DNA of 64,000 nt from Pantoea nemavictus. Lineage in GTDB: Bacteria; Pseudomonadota; Gammaproteobacteria; Enterobacterales; Enterobacteriaceae. The translations under genes were made by a program, and so were the position numbers. Shown piece after piece: positions 28,740-37,402 of this stretch. How positions within the stretch are numbered: the stretch's first letter is position 1; every line of letters starts with the position of its first letter. The DNA is taken from contig NZ_JBBGZW010000001.1 of assembly GCF_037479095.1 (NCBI RefSeq), forward strand, positions 2,418,001-2,482,000, written 5' to 3'. The notes below the pieces were generated by a model. It did not search any database and was not told the DNA's origin. It was given only the letters and a program-made list of their open reading frames with translations.

Positions 28740-29548
28740 TACTGCGGCTCCGCCAGTAACGCGCGGCAAACTGGCTTATCATGCTCAACGCCGAGTAACT
28801 GGCAGACGATACCGCATAGCTCGGTCTGCTGGGGTTTGAGATCCGGCTGCAGTGAAAAACCGGCGCCAAACACAAACAGCGGCACCTGCGTCTCTTCGGG
28901 CAAAATGCCGCCGTGCGAGCGGTCATCGTTCATGCCGTGATCGGCGGTGACAATCACCTGATATCCGGCTGCCAGCCAACCGGGCATCCACTGCGACAGG
29001 TAACCATCGGCCATGCGCGCGCGGTTGCGATATTGCGGCGATGACAAACTGTGTTTGTGCCCGGCATCGTCAATGTTCATCGGGTGGATTAGCAGGAAGT
29101 CCGGATCGTGGCGCAGGCGCAGGCTTTCCGCGTCCTCAAACAGATGGGAATCCGGATAGCCGTCGTCCCAGTAAAAGTGCCCATACTGAATCGGCAGGTC
29201 GGGTGCGATCGTATGCCGGTCGCGCGCTGCATTGAACGGGGAGTGATTGTAGAGTTCACTCACCCAGTGATAGGCGGCCGCAGCGGTGGTGAGACCGGCT
29301 GCACGCGCATAATGGAAGATGCTGCGCTGATTACTCAAGCGGCTGACGCCATTATGAATAATGCCGCTGCGCACCGGTGGAATGCCGGTGAGAATGCATT
29401 CATACAGCGGACGCGACAGCGAAGGCAGCTCGCAGGTCAGCGTGTAATACTGGCCGTTGCCCTGCGCGCATTCGGCAAACAGATAGCCCATCGCGTGCTG
29501 CGCTACCTGATTGCTCAGGCCATCCAACACTACCAGGATTGTTTTCAT
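28739..29548 (-). CDS. Alkaline-phosphatase-superfamily hydrolase (nucleotide pyrophosphatase/phosphodiesterase type)
   Basis: 269 residues, no signal peptide, so cytoplasmic. Metal and catalytic residues of the superfamily are visible: Asp9 in VVLDGLS, the probable nucleophile Ser45 in LPSLSRP, Asp160/161 and His164 in NIDDAGH, Asp203-His204 in TADHG and His212 in SHGG. Such enzymes split phosphate mono- or diesters or phosphonates. It is shorter than phosphonoacetate hydrolase PhnA (about 400 residues). Its place between binding-protein and permease genes suggests it acts on the imported compound. The start at 29548 follows a GGAGAAGG site; a farther ATG at 29587 lies in a repeat. Confidence 0.82.
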   Translation of the reverse strand: MKTILVVLDGLSNQVAQHAMGYLFAECAQGNGQYYTLTCELPSLSRPLYECILTGIPPVRSGIIHNGVSRLSNQRSIFHYARAAGLTTAAAAYHWVSELYNHSPFNAARDRHTIAPDLPIQYGHFYWDDGYPDSHLFEDAESLRLRHDPDFLLIHPMNIDDAGHKHSLSSPQYRNRARMADGYLSQWMPGWLAAGYQVIVTADHGMNDDRSHGGILPEETQVPLFVFGAGFSLQPDLKPQQTELCGIVCQLLGVEHDKPVCRALLAEPQ

Positions 29549-29578
29549 CCCTTCTCCTTTATGGCAATCGTTAATCCA

Positions 29579-29602
29579 GGTGCGCATAAATGCGCACCCT
29601 AC
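29579..29602. repeat. Short palindromic repeat inside the ABC operon
   Basis: GGTGCGCATAAATGCGCACC followed by CTAC, the reverse orientation of the unit at 42554. It lies between the binding-protein gene and the hydrolase gene, where a stable hairpin could keep the binding-protein message more abundant than the rest. Confidence 0.65.
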
Positions 29603-29611
29603 AAAACAACG

Positions 29612-30673
29612 TTACTGTTTCATATTGATGATGACGTTCTCCTGCCACAGGCGCGGCAGCATTTTCGACGTCTTATCCCATGCCGCTTGGTCTTTGATTG
29701 GACGGGCATTTTTATACTCAGACTGCGGTAACAGTTTGGCCTGCACGTCAGCCGGCAGGGTTAAATGCTCAGCACGAATCGGACGCGCATAGCCTTTCGC
29801 CAGGTTGATCTGGCCTTCATCAGACAAGATGTATTCACGCGCCAGCTTGGCGGCATTTGGGTGTTTAGCGTACTTGTTGATGATGGTGCTGTAGCCTGAG
29901 GTGACGGAACCATCGGAGGGGATCACCACTTCGTAGCGATTTTTGTCGATTTGATCGCGATAGTTCAGACCGTTGAAGTCCCACACCACGGCAACTTGAA
30001 TTTCGCCTTTCTCGATGTTGGCAATCACCGGATCGGTTACGCCAAGACGGCCCTCTTTCGCCAGGTCACCGAAGAAGCTCAGCGCCGGTTTAACGTTCTT
30101 CTCGTCACCGCCCATGGCGTAGCTGGCCGCCAGAACACCGTTGGCCGCTTGAGCTGCAGTACCGACGTCGCCGATAGTGACCACATACTTACCTTTCTTT
30201 AAATCGGCCCAGCTGTGTGGCACATCTTTCACCTGCTGCTTATCGACCAGGAAGGCGATGGTGCCGGTGTAGGCCAGCATCCAGTTGCCATCCTGATCTT
30301 TCGCCCAGCTCGGAATTTGATCCCAATGCGTTGGCTTATAAGGTTGTGCTACGCCTTTCGCGACGGCAATCGGACCGAAAGCGGCGCCCACATCACCGAT
30401 ATCGGCGCTGGCGTTCTCCTTCTCTGCAGCAAATTTTGCCAGCTCTTGCGCAGAAGACATGTCAGTGTCGCTGTGCTTCAGACCATATTTGCTGCTGAGA
30501 TCACTCCAGGTATCTTTCCAGTTGGCCCAGCTATCTGGCATGCCGACGCTGTTAACCTGGCCTTCAGCGCGCGCGGCTTTTTCTAACGCGGCGAGGTCAT
30601 TATCTGCAGCTTGCGCGGCAGGCAGCGCAAGCAGTACGGCACTGGCTACTACAGAGGCGATAAACGCTTTCAT
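29612..30673 (-). CDS. Periplasmic substrate-binding protein of the putative organophosphorus ABC system
   Basis: 353 residues. Signal peptide about 1-23 (cut after AQA), then a type 2 binding-protein fold of the FbpA/PotD/PhnS kind with WANWKDTWSDLSSKYG and the hinge-region VVWDFNGLNYRDQI. First gene of the minus-strand operon. An AG-rich site precedes the ATG. Binding proteins of this fold carry iron, polyamines, thiamine or 2-aminoethylphosphonate. The Pho-box-like promoter and the neighbouring phosphoesterase argue for a phosphorus compound, but the ligand is not proven. Confidence 0.85.
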   Translation of the reverse strand: MKAFIASVVASAVLLALPAAQAADNDLAALEKAARAEGQVNSVGMPDSWANWKDTWSDLSSKYGLKHSDTDMSSAQELAKFAAEKENASADIGDVGAAFGPIAVAKGVAQPYKPTHWDQIPSWAKDQDGNWMLAYTGTIAFLVDKQQVKDVPHSWADLKKGKYVVTIGDVGTAAQAANGVLAASYAMGGDEKNVKPALSFFGDLAKEGRLGVTDPVIANIEKGEIQVAVVWDFNGLNYRDQIDKNRYEVVIPSDGSVTSGYSTIINKYAKHPNAAKLAREYILSDEGQINLAKGYARPIRAEHLTLPADVQAKLLPQSEYKNARPIKDQAAWDKTSKMLPRLWQENVIINMKQ

Positions 30674-30707
30674 CTCGATTGCTCCCGGTATATGTTGTGG
30701 GACTTCT

Positions 30708-30719
30708 TGGTCTAGTCCA
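30708..30719. promoter_or_regulatory. HutC/PhnF-type operator
   Basis: TGGTCTAGTCCA is a palindrome except at positions 4 and 9 and resembles the GT-N-TA-N-AC sites of HutC-subfamily GntR regulators. It lies 35 bases before the binding-protein ATG, just downstream of the predicted transcription start, where a repressor would block the operon. The likely ligand is the UTRA regulator encoded at 30898. Confidence 0.55.
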
Positions 30720-30733
30720 GCAAGAACCGAGCC

Positions 30734-30767
30734 AATGTAGCCCGAGTAGATGAAGGTTTTATGACCA
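30734..30767 (-). promoter_or_regulatory. Pho box and -10 element of the binding-protein operon
   Basis: On the minus strand TGGTCAT-AAAA-CCTTCAT (30767 down to 30750) matches the PhoB consensus CTGTCAT-ANAN-CTGTCAT at 14 of 18 positions. TACATT (30739 down to 30734) follows after exactly ten bases, the usual distance between a Pho box and the -10 hexamer. This predicts activation by PhoB under phosphate limitation. Confidence 0.65.
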
Positions 30768-30836
30768 TGGTGGTGAAATGTGGTGTGGCGCGACGATCCA
30801 CATGCGGTTAAAGCGCGCTAAAGCGTGGGTTGACTC

Positions 30837-30865
30837 TTGTCACAGTGTAGTCATCGAACTGTCAT
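30837..30865 (+). promoter_or_regulatory. Pho box before the UTRA regulator gene
   Basis: Three repeats in 11-base register: TTGTCAC at 30837, TAGTCAT at 30848 and CTGTCAT at 30859. They point toward the regulator gene, whose ATG is 33 bases downstream. With the oppositely facing box at 30750 it makes a divergent PhoB-controlled region. Confidence 0.7.
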
Positions 30866-30897
30866 AGTGCAGATTTGCCCCAAAATGAGGCTGAAAA

Positions 30898-31596
30898 ATG
30901 TTGTCAAAAACGGCGGATATGATTGCGGCAGGCGTGCGGGAACGCATTGAAAACGGTGAATTTGCCAGCGGTCGTTTGCCTGCGGAGCGCGCGTTAAGCG
31001 AACACTATTCCACCACGCGCATCACGCTGCGTGAGGCGTTGGGTTTGCTGGAAGCGCAGGGCATAATTTATCGCGAATTGCGCCGTGGCTGGTTTCTCGC
31101 ACCGCCGCGCCTGGTTTATAACCCTTCGCATCACAGCCATTTTCATGCGATGGCGGCCGAGCAAGGTCGCGTTGCCAGCACCGAAGTGCTTGAAGCGCGT
31201 GAAGTGCCAGCCCAGTTGGCGATTGCGCATCATCTGCAGCTGCTGGAGGGCGACAAGGTGTACCGCATTCGCCGTTTGCGCCGCATTGACGGCCGCGCGG
31301 TGTTGTATGTTGAGCATTACCTTAATCCAGCCTATTTCCCGGGCTTGCTGGATGAAGATCTCACGCGTTCACTCACCGATCTCTATGACCAGCGCTACGG
31401 CATCCGCTACGGTGGCGCGCGCTTTACTATTTTGCCGGGGCCACTTCCGGTGCGTGCTGCGCCTGCGCTCAATGTCGCCAGCGGTACGCCGGGCTTACTG
31501 ATTACCCGCATCAACCGCGATCAGCACAAGCGAGTGATTGATTGTGACTGCGAGTTCTGGCGCTACGACGCACTGTGCGTGGATGTTGAAGTATAA
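30898..31596 (+). CDS. GntR/HutC-family regulator with UTRA domain (PhnR/PhnF-like)
   Basis: 232 residues. Winged helix-turn-helix (about 1-68: SGRLPAERALSEHYSTTRITLREALGLLE) and a UTRA ligand-binding domain (about 85-230). The family includes HutC, PhnF and PhnR. It is divergent from the binding-protein operon and almost certainly controls it through the palindrome at 30708. The effector is unknown but is probably the transported compound or a product. A GAGG site precedes the ATG. Confidence 0.85.
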   Translation: MLSKTADMIAAGVRERIENGEFASGRLPAERALSEHYSTTRITLREALGLLEAQGIIYRELRRGWFLAPPRLVYNPSHHSHFHAMAAEQGRVASTEVLEAREVPAQLAIAHHLQLLEGDKVYRIRRLRRIDGRAVLYVEHYLNPAYFPGLLDEDLTRSLTDLYDQRYGIRYGGARFTILPGPLPVRAAPALNVASGTPGLLITRINRDQHKRVIDCDCEFWRYDALCVDVEV

Positions 31597-31598
31597 AT

Positions 31599-31618
31599 AT
31601 TGTGATTTTGATCACGCT
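31599..31618 (+). promoter_or_regulatory. CRP site before psiE
   Basis: TGTGA (31601-31605), six bases, TCACG (31612-31616): nine of ten core positions of the CRP consensus. It is 50 bases before psiE and starts just after the regulator's stop codon. E. coli psiE is known to respond to both phosphate starvation and CRP. No convincing Pho box was found here. Confidence 0.7.
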
Positions 31619-31666
31619 ACAGCATGATAGCGTCAGAAAGTTCTTGAGAGACTAAGGCGCGAAAAA

Positions 31667-32077
31667 ATGACAATAAAAACAGGGGTTGGGCAGTACATTT
31701 CATTAGCATTGCAGTGGGTGCTCAACATTGGCCTGATTATTCTGGCCATTATTCTGGTGGTGTTTCTCGGTAAGGAAACCATTCATCTGGCCAATGTGTT
31801 GTTCAGCACCGGTGAGCAGACCTCTTCTTATCTGCTGATTGAAGGCATCGTGATCTATTTCCTCTATTTCGAATTTATCGCGTTGATTGTGAAGTACTTT
31901 CAGTCGGGCTATCACTTTCCGCTGCGCTATTTTATCTACATCGGTATCACCGCCATTATTCGCCTGATCATCGTCGACCATAAAAACCCGTTTGATACGC
32001 TCTATTATTCAGCGGCGATTTTGATTCTGGTAGTGACGCTGTGGCTGGCAAACAGTAACCGCCTGAAGCGCGAGTAA
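31667..32077 (+). CDS. psiE: Phosphate-starvation-inducible membrane protein PsiE
   Basis: 136 residues, the E. coli length, with four hydrophobic helices and the strongly conserved stretch [24 protein letters not shown] at about 60-80. It is an inner-membrane protein of unknown mechanism. It marks the left end of the E. coli-like psiE-to-ssb block. Confidence 0.93.
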   Translation: MTIKTGVGQYISLALQWVLNIGLIILAIILVVFLGKETIHLANVLFSTGEQTSSYLLIEGIVIYFLYFEFIALIVKYFQSGYHFPLRYFIYIGITAIIRLIIVDHKNPFDTLYYSAAILILVVTLWLANSNRLKRE

Positions 32078-32169
32078 TTACTCTTCTTTATCTGCCGTGG
32101 CACAACGAGCCGTGCCACGCATTCTCCTCTGCGTTAAACTAGGGCAACTTTTTTTCCGGAGATGTCCTG

Positions 32170-32688
32170 ATGTCGCATGACGCGCTGCGCCAGTTACGCG
32201 CACTGCACTGGCTGCCAGCCTCTTCCCCACGGCTTTCTGCCCCTTTACTCGACTGGTTACTCGAAGAAGATTCCATGACGCGTCGCTTTGAGCAGCATTG
32301 CCAGCAAGTGACGGTAGAACTCATTCGTGAAGCGTTTATTGGTGCCGATGAGGTAACGGATGAAGCTGAATTTCTGCCGGCTGATCAACGCTTTTGGCTA
32401 CGCGAAATTGTACTGTGCGGCGATGGCGAACCCTGGCTGATTGGCCGCACCGTGGTGCCGGAAAGTACCCTTCACGGCCCGGAGCAGATGCTGCAACAGC
32501 TGGGTACGCGCCCGCTTGGTCGCTATCTGTTTTCTTCATCGACTCTAAGTCGCGATTTTATCGATCCTGGCCAGGTAGACGATTTGTGGGGACGTCGTTC
32601 CCGCCTGCGTTTATCAGGCAAACCGCTACTGCTAACCGAACTGTTTTTACCGGCGTCGCCGCTGTATCGCGCGCTGGAGCAAGGATAA
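32170..32688 (+). CDS. ubiC: Chorismate pyruvate-lyase UbiC
   Basis: 172 residues (E. coli 165). UbiC fold with the conserved [22 protein letters not shown] segment; the active-site arginine and glutamate (LLTELFLP) are present. It converts chorismate to 4-hydroxybenzoate and pyruvate, the first step of ubiquinone synthesis. A TTCCGGAG site precedes the ATG. ubiA follows after seven bases. Confidence 0.94.
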   Translation: MSHDALRQLRALHWLPASSPRLSAPLLDWLLEEDSMTRRFEQHCQQVTVELIREAFIGADEVTDEAEFLPADQRFWLREIVLCGDGEPWLIGRTVVPESTLHGPEQMLQQLGTRPLGRYLFSSSTLSRDFIDPGQVDDLWGRRSRLRLSGKPLLLTELFLPASPLYRALEQG

Positions 32689-32695
32689 AACCACT

Positions 32696-33580
32696 GTGCA
32701 AAACACCTTACCCATGACCAAATGGCAGGCTTACTGCCGCCTGATGCGTATCGATAAACCGATCGGCACCGTTCTACTGTTGTGGCCGACGATGTGGGCG
32801 CTGTGGCTCTCGGGCATGGCGATTCCGCCGCTACCGGTGCTGCTGGTGTTTGTGCTCGGCGTCATCGTGATGCGTGCTGCAGGCTGCGTCATCAATGACT
32901 ATGCTGACCGAAAAATCGATGGCCACGTCAAGCGTACCGCATCACGTCCGCTGGCCAGCGGCGCGGTAACGGAGAAGGAAGCCAAACTGCTGTTTGCCGG
33001 GCTGGGAATAGTAGCCTTTATGCTGGTACTGACCATGAACACCATGACCATTTTGCTGTCGTTTGGCGGTCTGGCGCTGGCATGGGTCTATCCGTTTATG
33101 AAACGCTACACGCATCTGCCGCAGGTAGTTCTGGGGGCGGCATTTGGCTGGGCTATTCCGATGGGGTGGGCGGCAGTTAGTGAGTCCTTACCTTTGGTGT
33201 GTTGGTTGGTATTCATCGCTAACATCTGCTGGACGGTGGCCTATGATACGCAATATGCGATGGTGGACCGCGATGATGATCTGAAGATTGGCGTGAAATC
33301 CACAGCGATCCTGTTTGGTCGTTATGACAAACTGATTATCGGTTTACTGCAGCTGGCGACGCTTGGCCTGATGGTACTGGTGGGCATGATGCTCAATCTG
33401 AATGGGGCATTTTACTGGGCGCTACTGCTGGCGGCAGGCTTATTTGTGCATCAGCAGAAACTGATTGCTCAGCGCGAGCGCGATGCTTGCTTCCAGGCGT
33501 TTCTGAATAACAACTATGTGGGCATGGTGCTATTTATCGGCATTTTGCTCAGCACCGTACCGTTCGCCGATTTGCTGTAA
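32696..33580 (+). CDS. ubiA: 4-Hydroxybenzoate octaprenyltransferase UbiA
   Basis: 294 residues (E. coli 290). Polytopic prenyltransferase with both aspartate-rich motifs, [15 protein letters not shown] and [13 protein letters not shown], which bind magnesium-diphosphate. It attaches the octaprenyl chain to 4-hydroxybenzoate. The start is GTG at 32696: AAGGA lies about ten bases upstream and the N-terminus then aligns in length with E. coli; the next ATG (32714) would remove six residues. Confidence 0.94.
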   Translation: MQNTLPMTKWQAYCRLMRIDKPIGTVLLLWPTMWALWLSGMAIPPLPVLLVFVLGVIVMRAAGCVINDYADRKIDGHVKRTASRPLASGAVTEKEAKLLFAGLGIVAFMLVLTMNTMTILLSFGGLALAWVYPFMKRYTHLPQVVLGAAFGWAIPMGWAAVSESLPLVCWLVFIANICWTVAYDTQYAMVDRDDDLKIGVKSTAILFGRYDKLIIGLLQLATLGLMVLVGMMLNLNGAFYWALLLAAGLFVHQQKLIAQRERDACFQAFLNNNYVGMVLFIGILLSTVPFADLL

Positions 33581-33582
33581 AC

Positions 33583-33611
33583 AAAAAAGGCGCACCGAAG
33601 TGCGCCTTTTT
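33583..33611. terminator. Bidirectional terminator between ubiA and plsB
   Basis: AAGGCGCAC (33587-33595), loop CGAA, GTGCGCCTT (33600-33608), with T-runs on both strands. It serves the convergent genes ubiA and plsB. Confidence 0.9.
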
Positions 33612-33627
33612 ATCGCTGGTCGCCAGG

Positions 33628-36051
33628 TTAATCGTGCGCGACCGCGCTCTCAATCGTCAGACGCACATCGCTGGTCACTAACTCCGCCAGCATTTGCCAC
33701 ATCATATGACTCCGTTCTGCATCAGCATCGCCTTTATCACTGATGTAACCTTCATCACGCAGCGTTAGCACCAGCGCAGTAAATACCGCTTTATCAAAGA
33801 ACTCTGGCGCGTTAATGCCGTGCAGCACTGACAGGCGTTGAGCCAACGTGCGGCTCTCCTTCTCCAGCGTGCCGCGGTTAATGGCCGGTTTTGCGCTGAG
33901 AATGGCGAAGGTAATCGCAAAGCGCTGTAGCGTTTCACGAATACCTGCCGCCAGCAGCTGCAGCGAACGGTGACGCGCCGGTGTCATTTTCAGCATGCCG
34001 TCTTGCAGTGTGATCAGCCCCTGGCGCGCCATCTCGGCGCACAGAGCGTTGAGCACCGCAGGCAATTCCGCTTTATCCCAACGCAGGAACAGCTCGCTCT
34101 TCAACATCGGATACACCAGGCTAACCTGGCGCAGCAGCTCAACATCGCTGATTTCGCGATGCTGCTGCACAATGGCGGCAATCAGCGACGGCATCACCAG
34201 CATGTGATGGATGTTGTTGCGATAGTAGGTCATCAGCACCGCCTGCTCGCGCGGCAGAATGATGATGTCGCCAATGTTGTCTTGCTCAGTCTCGAACTTG
34301 TTCATGCCCATGGCGTGATCAAGTAGCGCTTCGGCGCTCATATCCGGTACCGTTGCTTCCGGTGAATACGGCACGTTGCGCAGCAGTTGGGTGTAGCACT
34401 CAAGCTGCTCAATCAGTTGTTCGCGCGTCAATGAGCGCTGACGTGAGGCCAGCAGCGCGGTGACGCACAGGTTCATGGCGTTCGCCGCACCCGCTTCGTT
34501 GATGCGTACCATCAGCTTCGCCGCAATATCATTCACGGCTGGCGTCATCCAGGCAGGACGTTGTGGTTCGATCGGATCGATCGCGTCACGCCATTCCGGC
34601 ACGTTTTTGTTGAGGTAATTCATCAACGGCAGCGGTTCGCCAAAGTTGACATAGCCCTGACCAAGATTGCGCAACTTACGTAAGCCGCGCACCATCTGCA
34701 GGAAACTCTCTTTCTCTTTGGCGGCGCCACGCAACTCTTTAGCGTAAGTACCCACTTCCATTACGTGCTCATAACCAATGTAAATCGGCACGAAAGTGAT
34801 GGGACGACTGCCGCCACGCAGCATCGCCTGCAGCGTCATCGATAAGGTGCCGGTTTTCGGGTCCAGCAAACGTCCAGTGCGTGAGCGTCCGCCCTCAACA
34901 AAGTACTCAACCGAATAACCACGGCTAAACAGCTCGCCAAGGTATTCGCGGAACACCGTGGAGTAGAGCTTGTTGCCCTTGAAGGTACGACGAATAAAGA
35001 ACGCGCCCAGACGACGGAAAATCGGGCCTGCTGGCCAGAAATTCAGATTGATACCTGCGGCAATGTGCGGCGGCACCAGGCCCTGGTGATAGAGCACATA
35101 AGAGAGCAGCAGGTAGTCCATATGGCTGCGATGGCAGGGCACATAGACAATCTCATGGCCATCCTGCGCCAGCTGACGCACGCGCTCGCCACCGTGGACG
35201 GTGATGCCCTGATAAAGGCGGCTCCACAGCCAGCCCATTACGCGGTCGGTCACTTTAATCGCTTCGTAAGAGAAGTTTGCCGCCACTTCTTCCATCATTT
35301 CGATGGCATTCTGCTGAGCTTTCTCATGCGAAATCTTTTTACTACGCGCTTCATCTTCGACTGCTTTTTCAATCGCTTTGGATTGCAACAGCTTATTGAA
35401 GAGGTCCTGACGCGCGGGCAGACGCGGTCCGACAGCGGCCAGGCGCTGGCGGGCAAAGTGAATGCGCGCGACACGTGCCAGTTTCTGCGCAATCGACTTG
35501 TCGGTGCCGTGTTCGGTCGCCATCTGGCGCAGCGATACGGTTTGCGAGAAGCGAACGAAGCTATCGCGGCCGTGCCACAAAATGGCGAAGAACTTCTGCA
35601 CGCCATTCAGAATACGCAGATGCGGTGTCGCTTCTCCCTGAATTTCACGTCCCGGCGCACGACCAAACATCACCGCAACGGGTAACATCTGGACATCGAG
35701 CTGTGGGTTGCTGCGGTGCAAATCGAGATAGTCGTGGAATAGCTTTACTGATTCCGGATTCGCCACGAAATAGGGAATAACGCGCGGGCCATCGTGAATA
35801 AACACGTGGCGCGGTAGCAAGGTGCCATCGATCTCCAGTGGAGCCAGCGGATCGGGCAGATCATGTTTCAGACATTGCGCCCGTAGCGTGAGAAGGTCAG
35901 CCTTTGAATCATAAGGCAAAACATACATCACTGGACGTGTCGGATCGATCCCGTGTTCAGAGACGGGATCGGTCGGAATGACCTTACTTTTTACCAAAAT
36001 AGAGAGTGGTAAATTCAATAATTTGTAATAGAGTTTACGCCAACCTGACAT
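33628..36051 (-). CDS. plsB: Glycerol-3-phosphate 1-O-acyltransferase PlsB
   Basis: 807 residues, exactly the E. coli length. The catalytic HX4D motif [10 protein letters not shown], then [19 protein letters not shown] and [11 protein letters not shown] blocks define the acyltransferase family. A membrane-bound enzyme that adds the first fatty acyl chain to glycerol-3-phosphate. The start at 36051 ([15 protein letters not shown]) was chosen by family alignment; in-frame upstream codons to 36141 are not conserved and overlap the promoter. Divergent from dgkA. Confidence 0.95.
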   Translation of the reverse strand: MSGWRKLYYKLLNLPLSILVKSKVIPTDPVSEHGIDPTRPVMYVLPYDSKADLLTLRAQCLKHDLPDPLAPLEIDGTLLPRHVFIHDGPRVIPYFVANPESVKLFHDYLDLHRSNPQLDVQMLPVAVMFGRAPGREIQGEATPHLRILNGVQKFFAILWHGRDSFVRFSQTVSLRQMATEHGTDKSIAQKLARVARIHFARQRLAAVGPRLPARQDLFNKLLQSKAIEKAVEDEARSKKISHEKAQQNAIEMMEEVAANFSYEAIKVTDRVMGWLWSRLYQGITVHGGERVRQLAQDGHEIVYVPCHRSHMDYLLLSYVLYHQGLVPPHIAAGINLNFWPAGPIFRRLGAFFIRRTFKGNKLYSTVFREYLGELFSRGYSVEYFVEGGRSRTGRLLDPKTGTLSMTLQAMLRGGSRPITFVPIYIGYEHVMEVGTYAKELRGAAKEKESFLQMVRGLRKLRNLGQGYVNFGEPLPLMNYLNKNVPEWRDAIDPIEPQRPAWMTPAVNDIAAKLMVRINEAGAANAMNLCVTALLASRQRSLTREQLIEQLECYTQLLRNVPYSPEATVPDMSAEALLDHAMGMNKFETEQDNIGDIIILPREQAVLMTYYRNNIHHMLVMPSLIAAIVQQHREISDVELLRQVSLVYPMLKSELFLRWDKAELPAVLNALCAEMARQGLITLQDGMLKMTPARHRSLQLLAAGIRETLQRFAITFAILSAKPAINRGTLEKESRTLAQRLSVLHGINAPEFFDKAVFTALVLTLRDEGYISDKGDADAERSHMMWQMLAELVTSDVRLTIESAVAHD

Positions 36052-36144
36052 AGACAACTTAAAGCCTCTTGTTAGCAAAGCGCGGCAAGCATACCAGAAA
36101 GCGCAGCGAAGATCTGTGGCTCTGCCACCTCCCACTGCCACACA

Positions 36145-36171
36145 TTGACGTCAAAATAGTTCAAGGGTTCC
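36145..36171 (-). promoter_or_regulatory. Sigma-E-like promoter of plsB
   Basis: On the minus strand GGAACC (36171-36166), 16 bases, then GTCAA (36149-36145), close to the sigma-E consensus. In E. coli the plsB/dgkA intergenic region also carries an envelope-stress promoter, which supports the reading. Confidence 0.6.
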
Positions 36172-36177
36172 ATAAAC

Positions 36178-36546
36178 ATGGCAAATAACGTCACCGGTCT
36201 AGTAAGAATAGTGAAAGCAGCCGGTTATTCCTGGCAGGGCTTGCGTGCCGCATGGCAGCATGAAGCCGCATTTCGCCAGGAGGCGATTGCCGCGCTGGTG
36301 GCTATTATCGTGGCCTGTTGGCTGGATGTTGATGCCATTTCCCGCGTGTTAATGATTGGTTCGGTGGTACTTATCATCATTGTTGAAATCCTTAATAGCG
36401 CCATCGAAGCGGTGGTAGACCGCATCGGTCAGGAGCAGCATCCGTTAGCCGGGCGTGCCAAAGATATGGGATCGGCTGCCGTGTTGCTGACTATCTTACT
36501 GGCTCTGTTTGTCTGGATCGCGCTGCTCTGGACGCATTTGAGATAG
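36178..36546 (+). CDS. dgkA: Diacylglycerol kinase DgkA
   Basis: 122 residues, the E. coli length. Three membrane helices and the catalytic motif EILNSAIEAVVDRIG. A trimeric inner-membrane enzyme that recycles diacylglycerol from osmoregulated glucan and lipid A modification back to phosphatidate. Divergent from plsB across about 125 bases and followed by lexA. Confidence 0.95.
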   Translation: MANNVTGLVRIVKAAGYSWQGLRAAWQHEAAFRQEAIAALVAIIVACWLDVDAISRVLMIGSVVLIIIVEILNSAIEAVVDRIGQEQHPLAGRAKDMGSAAVLLTILLALFVWIALLWTHLR

Positions 36547-36608
36547 GGATTCCAGATTCATCAATGCGCTGATTTTTCCCTCTGTTACGGTTTTCATTTC
36601 GCGAATAC

Positions 36609-36643
36609 CTGTATATACTCACAGCGACTGTATAAACAACCAG
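36609..36643 (+). promoter_or_regulatory. Two SOS boxes before lexA
   Basis: CTGTATATACTCACAG (36609-36624) and CTGTATAAACAACCAG (36628-36643) fit CTG-N10-CAG. Paired boxes of this spacing give LexA tight control of its own gene in E. coli. Confidence 0.92.
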
Positions 36644-36651
36644 GGGGCGGG

Positions 36652-37266
36652 ATGAAAGCGCTAACTGCAAGGCAGCAACAGGTCTATGACCTGATTCGCG
36701 ACCATATTAACCAGACGGGCATGCCGCCAACGCGTGCGGAAATTGCTGCGCAACTGGGTTTTCGCTCGCCCAATGCTGCTGAAGAGCATCTGAAAGCGCT
36801 GGCGCGAAAAGGCGTTATTGAAATTGTTTCCGGCGCATCGCGCGGGATACGCCTGCTGATGGAAGAAGAGCCGAGCGAAGGTTTGCCATTAATTGGCCGC
36901 GTCGCTGCTGGCGAGCCGCTGCTGGCACAAGAGCACATTGAAGCGCACTATCAGGTTGATGCCAACCTGTTCAAACCCAGCGCCGATTTCCTGCTACGCG
37001 TTAGCGGTATGTCGATGAAAGATATCGGCATTATGGATGGCGATCTGTTAGCGGTGCATAAAACTCAGGAAGTGCGTAACGGCCAGGTTGTGGTGGCGCG
37101 CATTGATGATGAAGTCACCGTGAAACGCTGGAAAAAGCAGGGCGCGATTGTCCATCTTCTGCCGGAAAATAACGATTTCCAGCCGATTATCGTTGATACC
37201 CGCGAGCAGTCACTGACCGTTGAAGGTTTGGCTGTGGGAATTGTGCGCAACGGCGAATGGCTCTGA
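36652..37266 (+). CDS. lexA: LexA repressor of the SOS response
   Basis: 204 residues (E. coli 202). Winged-helix DNA-binding domain (1-70) and S24 peptidase domain with the Ala86-Gly87 cleavage bond in RVAAGEPL, catalytic Ser121 in GMSMKD and Lys158 in TVKRW. RecA filaments trigger its self-cleavage, opening the DNA-damage regulon. Autoregulated through the two upstream boxes. dinF follows in the same direction, as in E. coli. Confidence 0.97.
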   Translation: MKALTARQQQVYDLIRDHINQTGMPPTRAEIAAQLGFRSPNAAEEHLKALARKGVIEIVSGASRGIRLLMEEEPSEGLPLIGRVAAGEPLLAQEHIEAHYQVDANLFKPSADFLLRVSGMSMKDIGIMDGDLLAVHKTQEVRNGQVVVARIDDEVTVKRWKKQGAIVHLLPENNDFQPIIVDTREQSLTVEGLAVGIVRNGEWL

Positions 37267-37402
37267 TCAATTTCTGATCCTCCCCAACTGCGGCGGCGTA
37301 TGCTGCGCTGACCGCAGTCTGCTATTTTATTTCTCTGTGACATTTTCTGCGGCACTGTCGGGCGCATTATCACGCTGATACCGCAAACAACGGAATGCGC
37401 TG

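Noticed and set aside
31601..31666. Pho box before psiE
   Set aside because: No CTGTCAT-like repeats in 11-base register; only the CRP site is convincing.
36052..36141. N-terminal extension of PlsB by 30 residues
   Set aside because: The extension is not conserved and runs into the sigma-E-like promoter; the internal ATG gives the exact E. coli length.
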